Of a stretch of 64,000 nt of DNA, positions 1 to 9,366 are shown in pieces. The translations under genes were made by a program, and so were the position numbers. Origin of the DNA: Porpolomopsis calyptriformis (taxonomy: Eukaryota; Basidiomycota; Agaricomycetes; Agaricales; Hygrophoraceae); contig OX621164.1 in assembly GCA_951640195.1 (NCBI GenBank), positions 663,098 through 727,097 of the forward strand, given 5' to 3'. Positions within the stretch are counted from its first letter, which is position 1; every line of letters begins with the position of its first letter. A model generated the notes under the pieces. The model did no database searches. It was not told the origin of the DNA and saw only the letters and a list, made by a program, of their open reading frames with translations.

Positions 1-1
1 G

Positions 2-1885
2 GAGACTGACGCCTCTGGTTTTGCCTTAGGAGGAATACTGTCTCAGCTACACGAAAACGAATGGAAACCCGTAGGCTTTCACTCAAGATCTTTAACCCCT
101 GCTGAAAAGAAATATCCAACTCACGACGCCGAGCTTCTAGCGATAATAGACTGTCTTAAAGCATGGCGACATCTTTTGGAAGGTTCACGACAAGACCTTC
201 TAATTCGTACCGACAGTCTCGCCCTCAAGTATTTCAGTACTGCTCGCGTATTATTTGGACGACGTGCTCGTTGGTCAGAAATCCTATCGAGATACGAGTA
301 TAGAATCGAGTACGTCCCAGGGAGAAAGAACAAAGCCGATGGATTATCCAGGCGCCCGGATTATTTCGACGAGGGTAAAGGCGAGGTGGAAGATGAGATT
401 TTAATCGCAGATGAACACTGGATCAATTCAATCGTCAAACTTTCAGAACCGGACTTTTTCGCAAGATTGCGCTTCAAACTACCAATACCAGACAAGATCT
501 CACAGAAAATCGAGGATGCCTCACTGTTTTGGGACCAAGCCGATGGGTTGGTTCGCGATGTTGAAGGTCGAATTGTGGTGCCGGAGGAAGTATCTTTGCG
601 CACAGACATAATACGACTGTCCCACGCCTACCCCCACGCTGGACACCCTGGCATTGAGAAGATGAAGGAGCTGGTGCTCCGAAACTTTGTTTGGGATGGC
701 GTCTCTCAAGACATTATCAACTACGTACGATCCTGTCCTGCTTGCCAACAGAACAAGAATTATCCTTCGAAGCCGACAGGACTCCTACAACCTATACCCC
801 CCGCTACCGAACCATGGACTGAGATAACCGTCGATCTCATTGTTCAACTACCTGACTCGCTTGGATACGACGCCGTGATGGTAGTCGTCGATCGTTTCAC
901 AAAACGAGCCCACTTTATTCCGACGACTTCCAATCTCTCATCAGAAGGTGCTGCCCGACTTTTCCGTGATCACATCTGGAAACACCATGGATGGCTGAAG
1001 AAGATTATTTCTGATCGTGGAGTTCAGTTCGCGTCAAAATTCACTGAAGCCCTCAACAAACTCCTAGGAACCATTTCTGGACTGTCTACTGCTTATCATC
1101 CTGAGACCGATGGTCAGACCGAACGAACGAATCAAGAACTCGAAGTCTACCTACGGTTCTATACCAACTTCATGCAAGACGACTGGTCCGAATGGCTGGC
1201 TTCTGCCGAATTCGCTTACAACAACCGACAACACTCCTCCACATCACAATCACCCTTCTATTTAGAATATGGCCGTCACCCTCATTTACCGATCACAATC
1301 GAATCCCCGAGTAATGTCCCCGCAGCAAACACCTTTCACGAACGTCTCACGCATGCTCAGAAGAGTGCTGGCGAATCGCTTTCACATGCCGCAGAATCAA
1401 TGAAGAAATACGCTGATCGAAAACGGAAACTCTCTCCCTCCTTCAAAATTGGAGATTTGGTTTGGCTAGATACCAAGAACATCAAGACGACTCGACCTGC
1501 CAAGAAACTAGATAACCGAAGAACTGGACCATTCAAAATCTTGAAACAGATATCGGATCTTGCGTATCTTATCGATATCCCCGGAACTTGGAAGCTCCAC
1601 CCAGTTTTTCACGTATCACTCCTGAGACCAAATGTCGAAGATAAGTTGCTCCACCCTGATATTACTGATGCATCTCGACCTCCACCAGATCTGATCGAGA
1701 ACGAAGAAGAATACGAAGTTGAATCTATTCTTCAACACTCCGGAGTTCAACGCCGACGAAAGTATTTGGTCAAATGGAAAGGTTATCCGATCGAAGAAGC
1801 TACTTGGGAAGAACGATCGAGCGTCTTACGACACGCTAAAGAGATTGTGAAGACTTACGAAGACTCAATTCAAACGGCGACTTGA
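2..1885 (+). CDS. Pol polyprotein, C-terminal part (RNase H, integrase, chromodomain)
   Basis: The frame is open from base 2, so the listed segment is partial at its N-terminus. It starts in RNase H (ETDASGF), whose region ends near the ADGLSRRP motif. Integrase follows: an HHCC zinc finger (HAYPHAGH, then CPACQ), then the DDE core with Asp in TVDLIV, Asp in ISDRG and Glu in ERTNQELE. A C-terminal chromodomain (KYLVKWKGYP, ATWEE) places the element among chromoviruses, where this domain is thought to steer integration toward modified histones. The protein acts in virus-like particles and then the nucleus. There is no premature stop, so this segment looks functional. Confidence 0.93.
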   Translation, partial: ETDASGFALGGILSQLHENEWKPVGFHSRSLTPAEKKYPTHDAELLAIIDCLKAWRHLLEGSRQDLLIRTDSLALKYFSTARVLFGRRARWSEILSRYEYRIEYVPGRKNKADGLSRRPDYFDEGKGEVEDEILIADEHWINSIVKLSEPDFFARLRFKLPIPDKISQKIEDASLFWDQADGLVRDVEGRIVVPEEVSLRTDIIRLSHAYPHAGHPGIEKMKELVLRNFVWDGVSQDIINYVRSCPACQQNKNYPSKPTGLLQPIPPATEPWTEITVDLIVQLPDSLGYDAVMVVVDRFTKRAHFIPTTSNLSSEGAARLFRDHIWKHHGWLKKIISDRGVQFASKFTEALNKLLGTISGLSTAYHPETDGQTERTNQELEVYLRFYTNFMQDDWSEWLASAEFAYNNRQHSSTSQSPFYLEYGRHPHLPITIESPSNVPAANTFHERLTHAQKSAGESLSHAAESMKKYADRKRKLSPSFKIGDLVWLDTKNIKTTRPAKKLDNRRTGPFKILKQISDLAYLIDIPGTWKLHPVFHVSLLRPNVEDKLLHPDITDASRPPPDLIENEEEYEVESILQHSGVQRRRKYLVKWKGYPIEEATWEERSSVLRHAKEIVKTYEDSIQTAT

Positions 1886-2054
1886 CTCGTTTGTCATCAC
1901 TCCAACTGTCTATTTTTAAATTCTATTTTTAGGTCGAGAAGGCGTTTATAAACTCAGAATCGTCGATACGATTCCATCCAGTCTTTCCCCACTTTTGACG
2001 AACCGATCCACTGCTGTTATTCTCAACACCAACATCGCTAAACCATCATTCATA

Positions 2055-2792
2055 ATGCCCGCCACTCGATCTCCTTCTCCTCAAGTTGCCATCAGACGCG
2101 CTGGACAAATCCCCTCGTCCGCCGCCATCCGTTCCCCTACCCCCAGTCCCTCCACCTCTTCCTCCTCCACTCGACAATTACGCCGACAAGCTCGCGCACG
2201 AGCAGAGGACTTCTTCAAAGAGTACCCTACGGAAACCCCTCCTCCCGAAGATCCTGCCGTCACCATTTCGCGTCTCACGGTCCACAGCAATAGTGTTAGC
2301 AACTGGAACCGAGAACTTCGACAAGAACGCGACGTCTTGAAAGCCGAGCTCAAAGCATCGGAGAGGAGCGCCCTATATTGGAAGAACCGCTGGGACGAAA
2401 GTGAGCTCAAAGTTTGGGAGCTCCAACGACAGAAGAAGCGTACATGGGTCGATTGTTACGACGTCACCACCCGCGCCATCATCGTCAAGCTCGTAGAAGA
2501 GAGCCATCGAGCTGAACGGCTCTCTCGAGAAGATTTCCTTCGAGCTCAGCAGGATCTCGCAACGACAGAGACCATAATCGAATACGGTGCGTCAGTCGAG
2601 TACCCCATCAACCTCGACTTAGAATACCCGGACGACGACGACGTCAAAACCATCCGAGCCCCTTCCCCCATCGAAGTGGCTTTGGAAGCTGTCCCCATCG
2701 CTTCCCTCTCAGTGGTCATCGAGGCCCCCACTGGTGAGGAAATCCAGACTCAGGGCCCAGAGGACGAAACGACCGACACCACCCAGGTTTGA
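2055..2792 (+). CDS. Accessory ORF between pol and the 3' LTR of element A
   Basis: This is a separate 245-residue ORF 170 bp after the pol stop. The start chosen is the ATG at 2055 (MPATRSPSPQ); an in-frame ATG also exists at 1995. The N-terminus is Ser/Pro-rich and basic. The middle (about residues 75-170) is charged and heptad-like (RELRQERDVLKAEL), so probably coiled coil. The C-terminus is acidic. I see no enzymatic motif, signal peptide or membrane segment. Ty3/gypsy elements normally end after integrase; extra ORFs at this place occur in some lineages with envelope-like or unknown roles. This one has no membrane segment, so it is not envelope-like. Function unknown. Confidence 0.7.
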   Translation: MPATRSPSPQVAIRRAGQIPSSAAIRSPTPSPSTSSSSTRQLRRQARARAEDFFKEYPTETPPPEDPAVTISRLTVHSNSVSNWNRELRQERDVLKAELKASERSALYWKNRWDESELKVWELQRQKKRTWVDCYDVTTRAIIVKLVEESHRAERLSREDFLRAQQDLATTETIIEYGASVEYPINLDLEYPDDDDVKTIRAPSPIEVALEAVPIASLSVVIEAPTGEEIQTQGPEDETTDTTQV

Positions 2793-2826
2793 AATTCGGG
2801 TCGAATTTCCCGAAAAACGAGGTGTA

Positions 2827-3238
2827 TGTCACAGACGTAAATTTTCATTTCCTCTTCATGTTAGTCATTACTGCTTAGTTGGACAGGTCTTATCTCTACT
2901 TGGGATTCCCCAGGGATTCCCCACAGTTCCTTATCTTTTCATATATCCGAGATAGGACACACTTCATTTCCGACCATTATGTTTCATCTCTTCACATGCT
3001 CCGAGTCCCTTATCATGTTTATCTTTACTCGTCGCATGTACTCCTCATGTATCCCTCGTGTTTATACTGACTCATCCGCAGTAGCGTAGTTAGTATATAA
3101 ACCCCTAGTTAGTTGTACTCAGACTTTAAGTCTGATTCCTCGTTAGCCACCCCAATAACTAGGACTTGAGACATTATCATCGTCTTGGGACAGAGCTCTC
3201 CGAAGTAAAACCATCTCATCGACAACCAGTTTATAACA
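2827..3238 (+). repeat. 3' LTR of element A (412 bp)
   Basis: The LTR begins TGTCACAG and ends TTATAACA, giving TGT/ACA termini. The limits come from alignment with the LTR of element C (16833-17229, opposite strand): both share the termini, GGGATTCCCC repeats, a TATATAAA box (3094-3101 here) and a palindromic TCAGACTTTAAGTCTGA block just downstream. The block holds AAGTCTGATTC (3128-3138), the likely start of R and the self-primer. The two LTRs are clearly related but differ in many places, so A and C are separate, old lineages of one family. Confidence 0.85.
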
Positions 3239-3447
3239 CTCAGTCCTTCGAACCGCCGTTCCCGACACACAATCGAGTCACTCGAAGCACAACCTTACGA
3301 GATAGATTCACTCGGAACATCGATCCGACCCAACCAACACTTCCCAGCTCTCAAATAAATCGGAATTCAACTTCGATCAACAATCCCAACTCCCCCGACG
3401 AACCCTCCTCTACCTTATCACTTTCCTCATTATCATCGATTTCTACA

Positions 3448-5196
3448 ATGACTATGACGACCCCACCAAACCTAGTAATGCCTGCTCGCGGTCACTCGAC
3501 CGCCCCGAAGTTCAACCCCGAACAACCATGAGAACTTCGAAGATACTTCCAAGACCTCAGAGGTCTTTTCGCTAATTGTAGCATCACCGACGACGATGCT
3601 AAGAAGACCTACGCCTGCAAGTACATCGACATCGATACCTCCGAACTCTGGGAATACCAAACGGAGTTCCAAGCCGGACATACGTTCGACGAATTCGTCG
3701 CTGCCATCTATAAGCTATACCCAGGATCGGAAGACGATCGAAAGTGGTCCATCGCCGACATGGACAAGATAGTCGGAGAACAGCTTCGACTAGGGATTAT
3801 GAACACAAACGAACTCGGAGCGTATTTCCGATCATTCCTTGCGATTACTAAATTCCTGCGATCCAAGAACAGAATCTCCGAAGCAGAACAAAGTCACGCC
3901 TTCGTCCGAGGATTCCAACCTGAACTCTGGACTAGAATCGTCCAACGACTGGAAATCAAGTTCCCCGACCACTTCCCCGACGATCCTTACAGGGTAAACG
4001 ATATCAACGAGGCGGCTCATTTCATTCTATATGGAACGTCTCTAAACACCTTTCTACCACGCGAAACGACAACTTCGACGATGACTACTACCCCTGCCAC
4101 GAAACAAGAAGACCTCAGCGTCTTCATGGAAAAACTAATGACTACGTTGGTCAAAACCCTGGACAATAGAGGTCCCCCAAAATGAAACCTGCCCCCTCGA
4201 ACACCACAAACTTTGGAACGACGACCCAACGCTCCTGACCCATTCGAGCCGAAAACCTGCATTTTCTGTGGAAGTCCCGATCACTTCATCGGAAGCTGCC
4301 TGACCTGCCGCGAATATATCCAGAATGGTCGATGCAAGAAGAACTTCAAAGGAAGGATCGTACTCCCGAATGACAGGTTCATCCCCCAGCAAATGCTGGG
4401 AAAAACCTTGAAAGAACGAATGGACAAATGGTACAAGCAAAACCCGACCCCGACCGCTGGAATGATGTACGGAATTTCAGCAGGTATCCAACGCGATCCA
4501 GCAACCGAGACTTACCAACTATCGGCCAACGAACGGATCGCTGCTCTCGAAAAAGAGATTTTCGCGTTAAGGAGCAAGAAGACGTTCGATGGAGTAGAGA
4601 TAGTTCGGCCTCAACGACAAGAACCGGACAAAGAGAAAGCAACTGACAAACTATCGAGTGCTCTGATCGCGACCATCCCGACTCAACCCACTACGACGGA
4701 ACATCCGTTCGCGAAAGCAAAAGAGTCCAACTACGTACCGCCCCACGTCCGGAACTTTGGCTCTCCAATGGCGAAAAGAGACAGAGACCCCTCGTACCAC
4801 ACTCAAGCGCCGATCCAAGATGCCAAGATCGCCTCCGACGTCTATAATCGTTCGATGAAAACCCCTTGCGTCACGCTTTCCCCTGAAGAGTTGTTATCCC
4901 TCTCACCCGAAGTTCGATCGAAGGTTCGAGAGGCAGTAACCCCTAAATGAACTCAGCCGCCTAGTCGACCGATCGCGGTCAAAACTGTCGAAGTGGAAGT
5001 GATTCCGAACGACGCCCTGCGTTATTGCGATGACGACGATTGTTCCATTACCGTGCCCGACCCCTATGAATCATATCTAAACACTCTCTCGTCCGACGAA
5101 ACCCCTCACACCGTTACTGTCGCAAAGGAATCGCACACCCTCCGATCAATCATAAAGAAACGATCGAATGCATCGTCGATCCCGGATCTCAGATAA
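3448..5196 (+). pseudogene. Gag of element B, inactivated
   Basis: One frame can be followed from the ATG at 3448 (a second in-frame ATG at 3478 begins MPARGHS) to 5196. It is broken by TGA at 3529, 4183 and 4948, each where a CGA arginine codon would fit. The capsid-like part is alpha-helical and includes the stretch SELGDYF-like NELGAYFRSF. A CCHC zinc knuckle follows (CIFCGSPDHFIGSC, CX2CX4HX4C, about 4258-4300), the nucleic-acid-binding signature of Gag. The C-terminal part runs toward the protease, which lies in another frame after a small indel near 5148. Codon use is rich in CGA, which makes it sensitive to C-to-T decay. Confidence 0.85.
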
Positions 5197-7622
5197 TCGC
5201 TATGTCTGAAGCCGTTTGTCATGACCTAGGACTGATCTACGACCCAACTATCCAACTCAACATGCAATCGGCCAACGGCGAAATAGACCAATTGTTAGGT
5301 CTCACGAGGAATGTCCCATGTCAGATCGGCGACATAACCCTCTACCTCCAGATCCACGTCATTCACGCTCCCGCCTACGATATCCTGCTCGGAAGACCGT
5401 TCGACGTTTTAGCTCAAAGCCTCGTCAAGAACTTTGCCGACGAAAACCAGATGATTACTATTTGCGATCCGAATAGCGGAAGAACCGTCACAATTCCGAC
5501 GGTTCCACAAGGACTACCGAAGCACCGTTTGGATTTTCACTCATCGAGGATTTGATTCCTGATCAAGGAGAGATCGCAATAATTCTAGATTACAACCACG
5601 CTATGTCTATGCTATCTGTCAATTCCTGTGCGCCTCTATGCGCAACAAATAAAGTTTCAACAGTTTCCCATGCTTATTTATCCGCTTGTGACCTCCCCGA
5701 CCTTATCTCTAAATCTCGATCGACTAGCGATCGACATTCCGCTTCCGACCGTCTCGATCGATCGATAGAAATTGCAACCTTCCTCACATCGAAAAAGAAA
5801 TATAAACCTGTCTCGAAGAAAGTTCACTCTGTAGTAGCTGAACTCCCCGACAAATTCCGAATCATTCAGAAAATCCTTGGCGATCCACTCGCGGATATGC
5901 CAACACTCGACCCGAACCCCCCCACATTTACCCCGACCGAACGATATATGATCGAACGGATGGAGCTTTTCGATAAAGCTCACCCCGGAGATTTTCTTTG
6001 GCCTCAGGAAAGGGCTCTCCTTCACGATTTCATGAGAAAGCAAGATCTCGCCTTTGCCTGGAACGACTCCGAATGAGGACGTTTCAGATCTGACTTTTTC
6101 CCTCCCGTCGATCTCCCAGTCATACCACATACGCCCTGGGTACAAAAGAATATTCCGATTCCCCCAGGGATCTACCACGAAGTATGTAAAGTTATCCAGC
6201 GAAAAATCGACGCTGGTGTCTACGAACCCTCGAACTCCTCCTACTGATCGCGATGGTTCACTATTCTAAAGAAAGGAGGAAAAGAACTTAGAATCGTTCA
6301 CAGTCTCGAACCACTTAATCAAGTAACGATTCGACATTCGGGAGTGACGCCAATCCCCGAACACTTGGCCGAACAGTTCGGTGGTCGATCCTGCGGCGCT
6401 ATGTTCGATCTGTACGTCGGATATGACGAACAAGTGATCGCACCTTCGTCTCGCGATTTAACCACGTTCCAAACACCCTATGGGGCTCATCGACTAGTTA
6501 CCCTACCCATGGGATGGACCAACTCTGTGCCTGTTTTTCATGACGACGTCACCTATATCCTCCAACCAGAGATTCCTGAGTTTACGATCCCCTATATCGA
6601 CGATATCCCTGTGAAGGGTCCCGCGACTCGATACGTACTCCCCGATGGATCCTATGAAACGATTCCCAAAAACGACGGAATTCGACAATTCATATGGGAA
6701 CACTTCAGGAATCTGAATCGGATAGTCCAGCGAATGAAATATTGCGGTGGAACGATGTCAGGCTATAAATCGTTCTTGTGCACAGAAGAAACCACCGTTC
6801 TCGGACATCGATGTACTCACTTAGGACAACTACCCGACGAATCATGCGTATCTGCGATCCGAAATTGGGGTCCCTGTAAAGACCTCTCCGAAGTTCGAGC
6901 CTTCCTTGGCACTATTGGCGTCGTTCGGATATTCATTCGCAACTTCGCGCATTGAGCGAACCACCTAGTCAAGCTCACTAGGAAGGATATGCCCTTCGAA
7001 TTTGGTCCCGATCAACTCGCCGCTCAAGAGGACTTGAAACAAGCTCTTCTAGAATCGCCCACTCTGCGAGTTCTCGATTATACTTCTGACGCCCCTGTCA
7101 TACTCGCCGTCGACACCTCCTATATCGCGGTTGGCTTTCATCTCTGCCAATGCGATCCCGACGACCCGAAGAAATGGTACTATAATTGATTCGGTTCGAT
7201 CACGTTGAACGATCGAGAAAGAAGGTTCTTGTCACAACTGTAGTTGCAAGTCTTTTCGTCAATCACAAGGCAGGCCTTAGAGCTTAATAAGTCTAGTAGG
7301 ATGTAGAAGAAAGTTCTAACAGGGACGTCCTCATAAAGGGTGATGATTCCCTCTGAGTTAAGTTTTACTTCTATGAAGAAGTTGTTCTGTGAGTTAAATC
7401 CGTTGCGTGCCTCTGCTGAGAGTTTAGGGAATATGGGCATGAACGATTGGCTCAGTAGTTATGGGTTTATGTTTCTCTTTTCTTGTTCTGATGGAAAAGA
7501 AGTCTGATGATTCTGATTGCGTTCGTGCTACTACAAGTAATCTCACAGGAGGACGAAGTGATGATCCGCTTCGCCCTCAGGGTTTATATAGTATTTCTAA
7601 AATAGGAGTCACTATGAGTCAG

Positions 7623-7752
7623 CTTCCGCAGTCACCCCATTTTCTATTGTTCACAGCCTCCAGTTTAAGGTTTGCCATTGTTCTTAGTCATACTGCGGAA
7701 GGCTGTGTTGTTTTGATGACTCAACTCTATTGGGCATAGCCTTCCGCAGTAT
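7623..7752 (+). promoter_or_regulatory. Triple CTTCCGCAGT motif with 15-bp inverted repeat upstream of the insert D gene
   Basis: The decamer CTTCCGCAGT occurs at 7623-7632 (+), 7692-7701 (-) and 7741-7750 (+). The last two are cores of a perfect 15-bp inverted repeat, 7690-7704 and 7738-7752, separated by 33 bp. The cluster lies 140-270 bp upstream of the TATA box at 7893, a plausible spacing for an upstream activating site. It could equally be a transposase or integrase subterminal binding site. Confidence 0.5.
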
Positions 7753-7892
7753 CAGGCTGTGCTGTCTCATGACTGGTTCCTATTGTTCTTCTGGTCATGA
7801 GATCGCCGTTGTTTCTATCTCTTGTCCGGCGTATCAGGTTCCTCTTCTTTGACTGAGGAACCTCCTTTTGGTCTTTCCTTTGTGTCTGAGCA

Positions 7893-7900
7893 TATAAAAG
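7893..7900 (+). promoter_or_regulatory. TATA box of the insert D gene
   Basis: TATAAAAG lies 48 bp before the ATG at 7948. Initiation about 30 bp downstream would give a 5' leader of roughly 25 nt, normal for a fungal gene. Confidence 0.6.
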
Positions 7901-7947
7901 GTGTGGGGTTGTATCCCTACGCTTCAGTTCAATCCTCGTCAATCATC

Positions 7948-8780
7948 ATGACTTCTTCCCACCAAGGCCACTACGTTCGATTCTTCAAGCAGTCTGGAGT
8001 GGTGCACCGCACCGCTCCTGTCTTTCTCGATTGCGATTCGTTTCATTACTACCTTCAGCGCATCCCTTCCGACGCTGACCTCTGCTGGTCTTCCTTCTCT
8101 TGTTTTGCTTGCGGTGGCAAGCATAAGGTCAGAAAGTGTCCGTATGTTCGCTGGCCAATCCAGCATGTTTGTGGCTTGATGGAGGATCCGCTTGGTATGT
8201 ATCTTGTTTTGTCTTTATTAGTCTGTGTTTATTGATAATAGGCTTTCCCTTTTTAGCTTGGGATGATGACGCCCCTCCTCCCACCTCCAAGCTCCCTTTG
8301 GAGGAGCAAGTTGATTGGAGTTCCGACCATTGGGGGTATCCCCTCCCCTTTGATGATGCTAAGCCTGAGGACTTGGCTACCAGCCCCCCTTTCCGTCCTT
8401 GGACCCCTGGTCCAACAAGTGTTTTGTCTAGTGGTGAGCCTTTTAACTCTCTCGCTTTCTTCATAGTTGCTGATTCCCTGTCTTTTTTAGTCGAAGATTT
8501 GTCGTCGTCATTGACCAACATCAATGTCAAGATCGAGGAGGAAGAAGTTCCTCCCAGTTTGTTATGGAGTCCCACCAATGATTGGTTGGGTGAGGAAGCT
8601 AGAAAGATAGCGATGAGTTTCGTTGAAGGGAAGGCTGCCAAGTTGCAGGCCTCCAGTGGTGACACCAATGGGGCAATCTACTGGGGTAATAAGTTGGCCA
8701 CAATAGATGGTCAAGTAGTGTCGAGTTTTGTAGAGTTCTTGAGGGACAGTATGGTGCAGGAGATTGCCAAGACGGACTAG
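7948..8780 (+). CDS. Zinc-knuckle protein gene carried by insert D (two exons)
   Basis: Not a recognised family. The gene has its own TATA box (7893-7900), 55 bp before the ATG. Exon 1 (7948-8194) encodes a basic, aromatic-rich domain ending in a Cys/His cluster CFACGGKHKVRKC (CX2CX3HX4C), close to a retroviral-type zinc knuckle. The intron is 8195-8256 (62 nt, GTATGT to TTTTTAG). Exon 2 (8257-8780) is acidic and Pro/Ser-rich at first, then helical, ending in TAG. The product is about 256 residues. A 33-nt GT/AG stretch within exon 2 keeps frame and is probably not an intron. The frame has no TGA lesion, unlike the surrounding element B. A Gag-like or DNA-binding role is conceivable but unproven. 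Confidence 0.6.
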
Positions 8781-9346
8781 TATAATTAGCTAGTCGGACA
8801 TGGACTCCTCCTTTTGTACAAGTAGTTTCCGCTGCCAATAAAGACAGCCTTCCTCCCAAAAGAATCAGTATAAGAAAGAAAAGAAAAGAACGAAGAAAAG
8901 AGAGGAATTTTTTAAGAGAGTGAATGCCAATTTCATGACAGTTCTCTCAGCCGAAACTCGAAATCTACGGTCTCTATCGAGCCTTGCGATCGCTCCGACT
9001 CTATCTCATCGGCGTTCGGAACCTCATAATAGAAGTCGACGCTCGATATATCAAAGGAATGCTAGCCAACCCAGACATCGCGCCTCAAGCTAGTATTAAC
9101 AGATGGATCGTAGCAATTCTCACATTCCATTTTACTTTGGTACACGTCGCTGGTTTGAACCATGGTCCCGATGGTCTCTCTCGACGCCCCCGACAGCCCG
9201 AGGACCAAGACGACGAAGAGCCGACCGATAAAGACTTCGATGATTGGATCGATCGCGTCCACGGACTGATGCACCATATCAATGATTCGCCCGCGCCCTG
9301 AACCAAAACCCTCCGAATGCCCACCTCAGTTTACTCGCAGAGTAAA

Positions 9347-9366
9347 CATTTCAGTGAGGAGGAGGA
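9347..9366 (+). repeat. Internal copy of the polypurine tract region in element B
   Basis: A 20-bp stretch ending in AGTGAGGAGGAG is identical to the stretch at 12644-12663 next to the 3' LTR. Here it lies between RNase H and integrase, in coding sequence reading HFSEEEE. Retroviruses and some Ty elements carry a central polypurine tract in this part of pol. A chance match of purine-rich coding sequence cannot be excluded. Confidence 0.45.

Larger units (their letters stand above)
1..3238 (+). mobile_element. Element A: 3' part of an intact chromodomain Ty3/gypsy retrotransposon
   Basis: The element enters from the left edge, so its gag, protease, reverse transcriptase and 5' LTR lie outside the window. 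Inside are the end of RNase H, integrase, a chromodomain, a separate downstream ORF and the 3' LTR. No nonsense codon or frameshift interrupts the 628-codon pol segment, although it uses CGA arginine codons freely. This contrasts with elements B and C and suggests A is the youngest of the three. A lies in the 5' leader of element B. If it is nested there, its 5-bp target duplication should be CTCAG (3239-3243), which can only be tested with the sequence to the left. Confidence 0.85.
7230..8940 (+). mobile_element. Insert D: 1711-bp element with 5-bp target duplication, carrying one spliced gene
   Basis: The insert splits the RNase H codons of element B. GTTCT is present once on each side (7225-7229 and 8941-8945); removing the insert and one copy restores a continuous RNase H frame (RRF then SQPKL). 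The ends are TGTCA and TGACA, perfect 5-bp inverted termini. Inside are an inverted-repeat promoter-like zone, a TATA box, a two-exon gene and an AATAAA near 8838. I find no direct LTR copies at its two ends and no transposase or reverse transcriptase, so it is non-autonomous. TG/CA ends with a 5-bp duplication suit a solo LTR or LTR-derived element; a DNA transposon is also possible. A weak minus-strand ORF (7180-7440) overlaps its left end. Confidence 0.8.

Noticed and set aside
1995..2054. Upstream ATG of the accessory ORF of element A as the true start
   Set aside because: The 20 residues it adds look like untranslated leader and the ATG at 2055 begins the typical low-complexity N-terminus. 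Not excluded.
2081..2731. Minus-strand ORFs opposite the accessory ORF of element A
   Set aside because: Shadows of a Ser/Glu-rich sense frame with no features of their own.
8444..8476. A 33-nt intron in exon 2 of the insert D gene
   Set aside because: Too short for the introns seen here (about 45-110 nt), and the frame is open with or without it.
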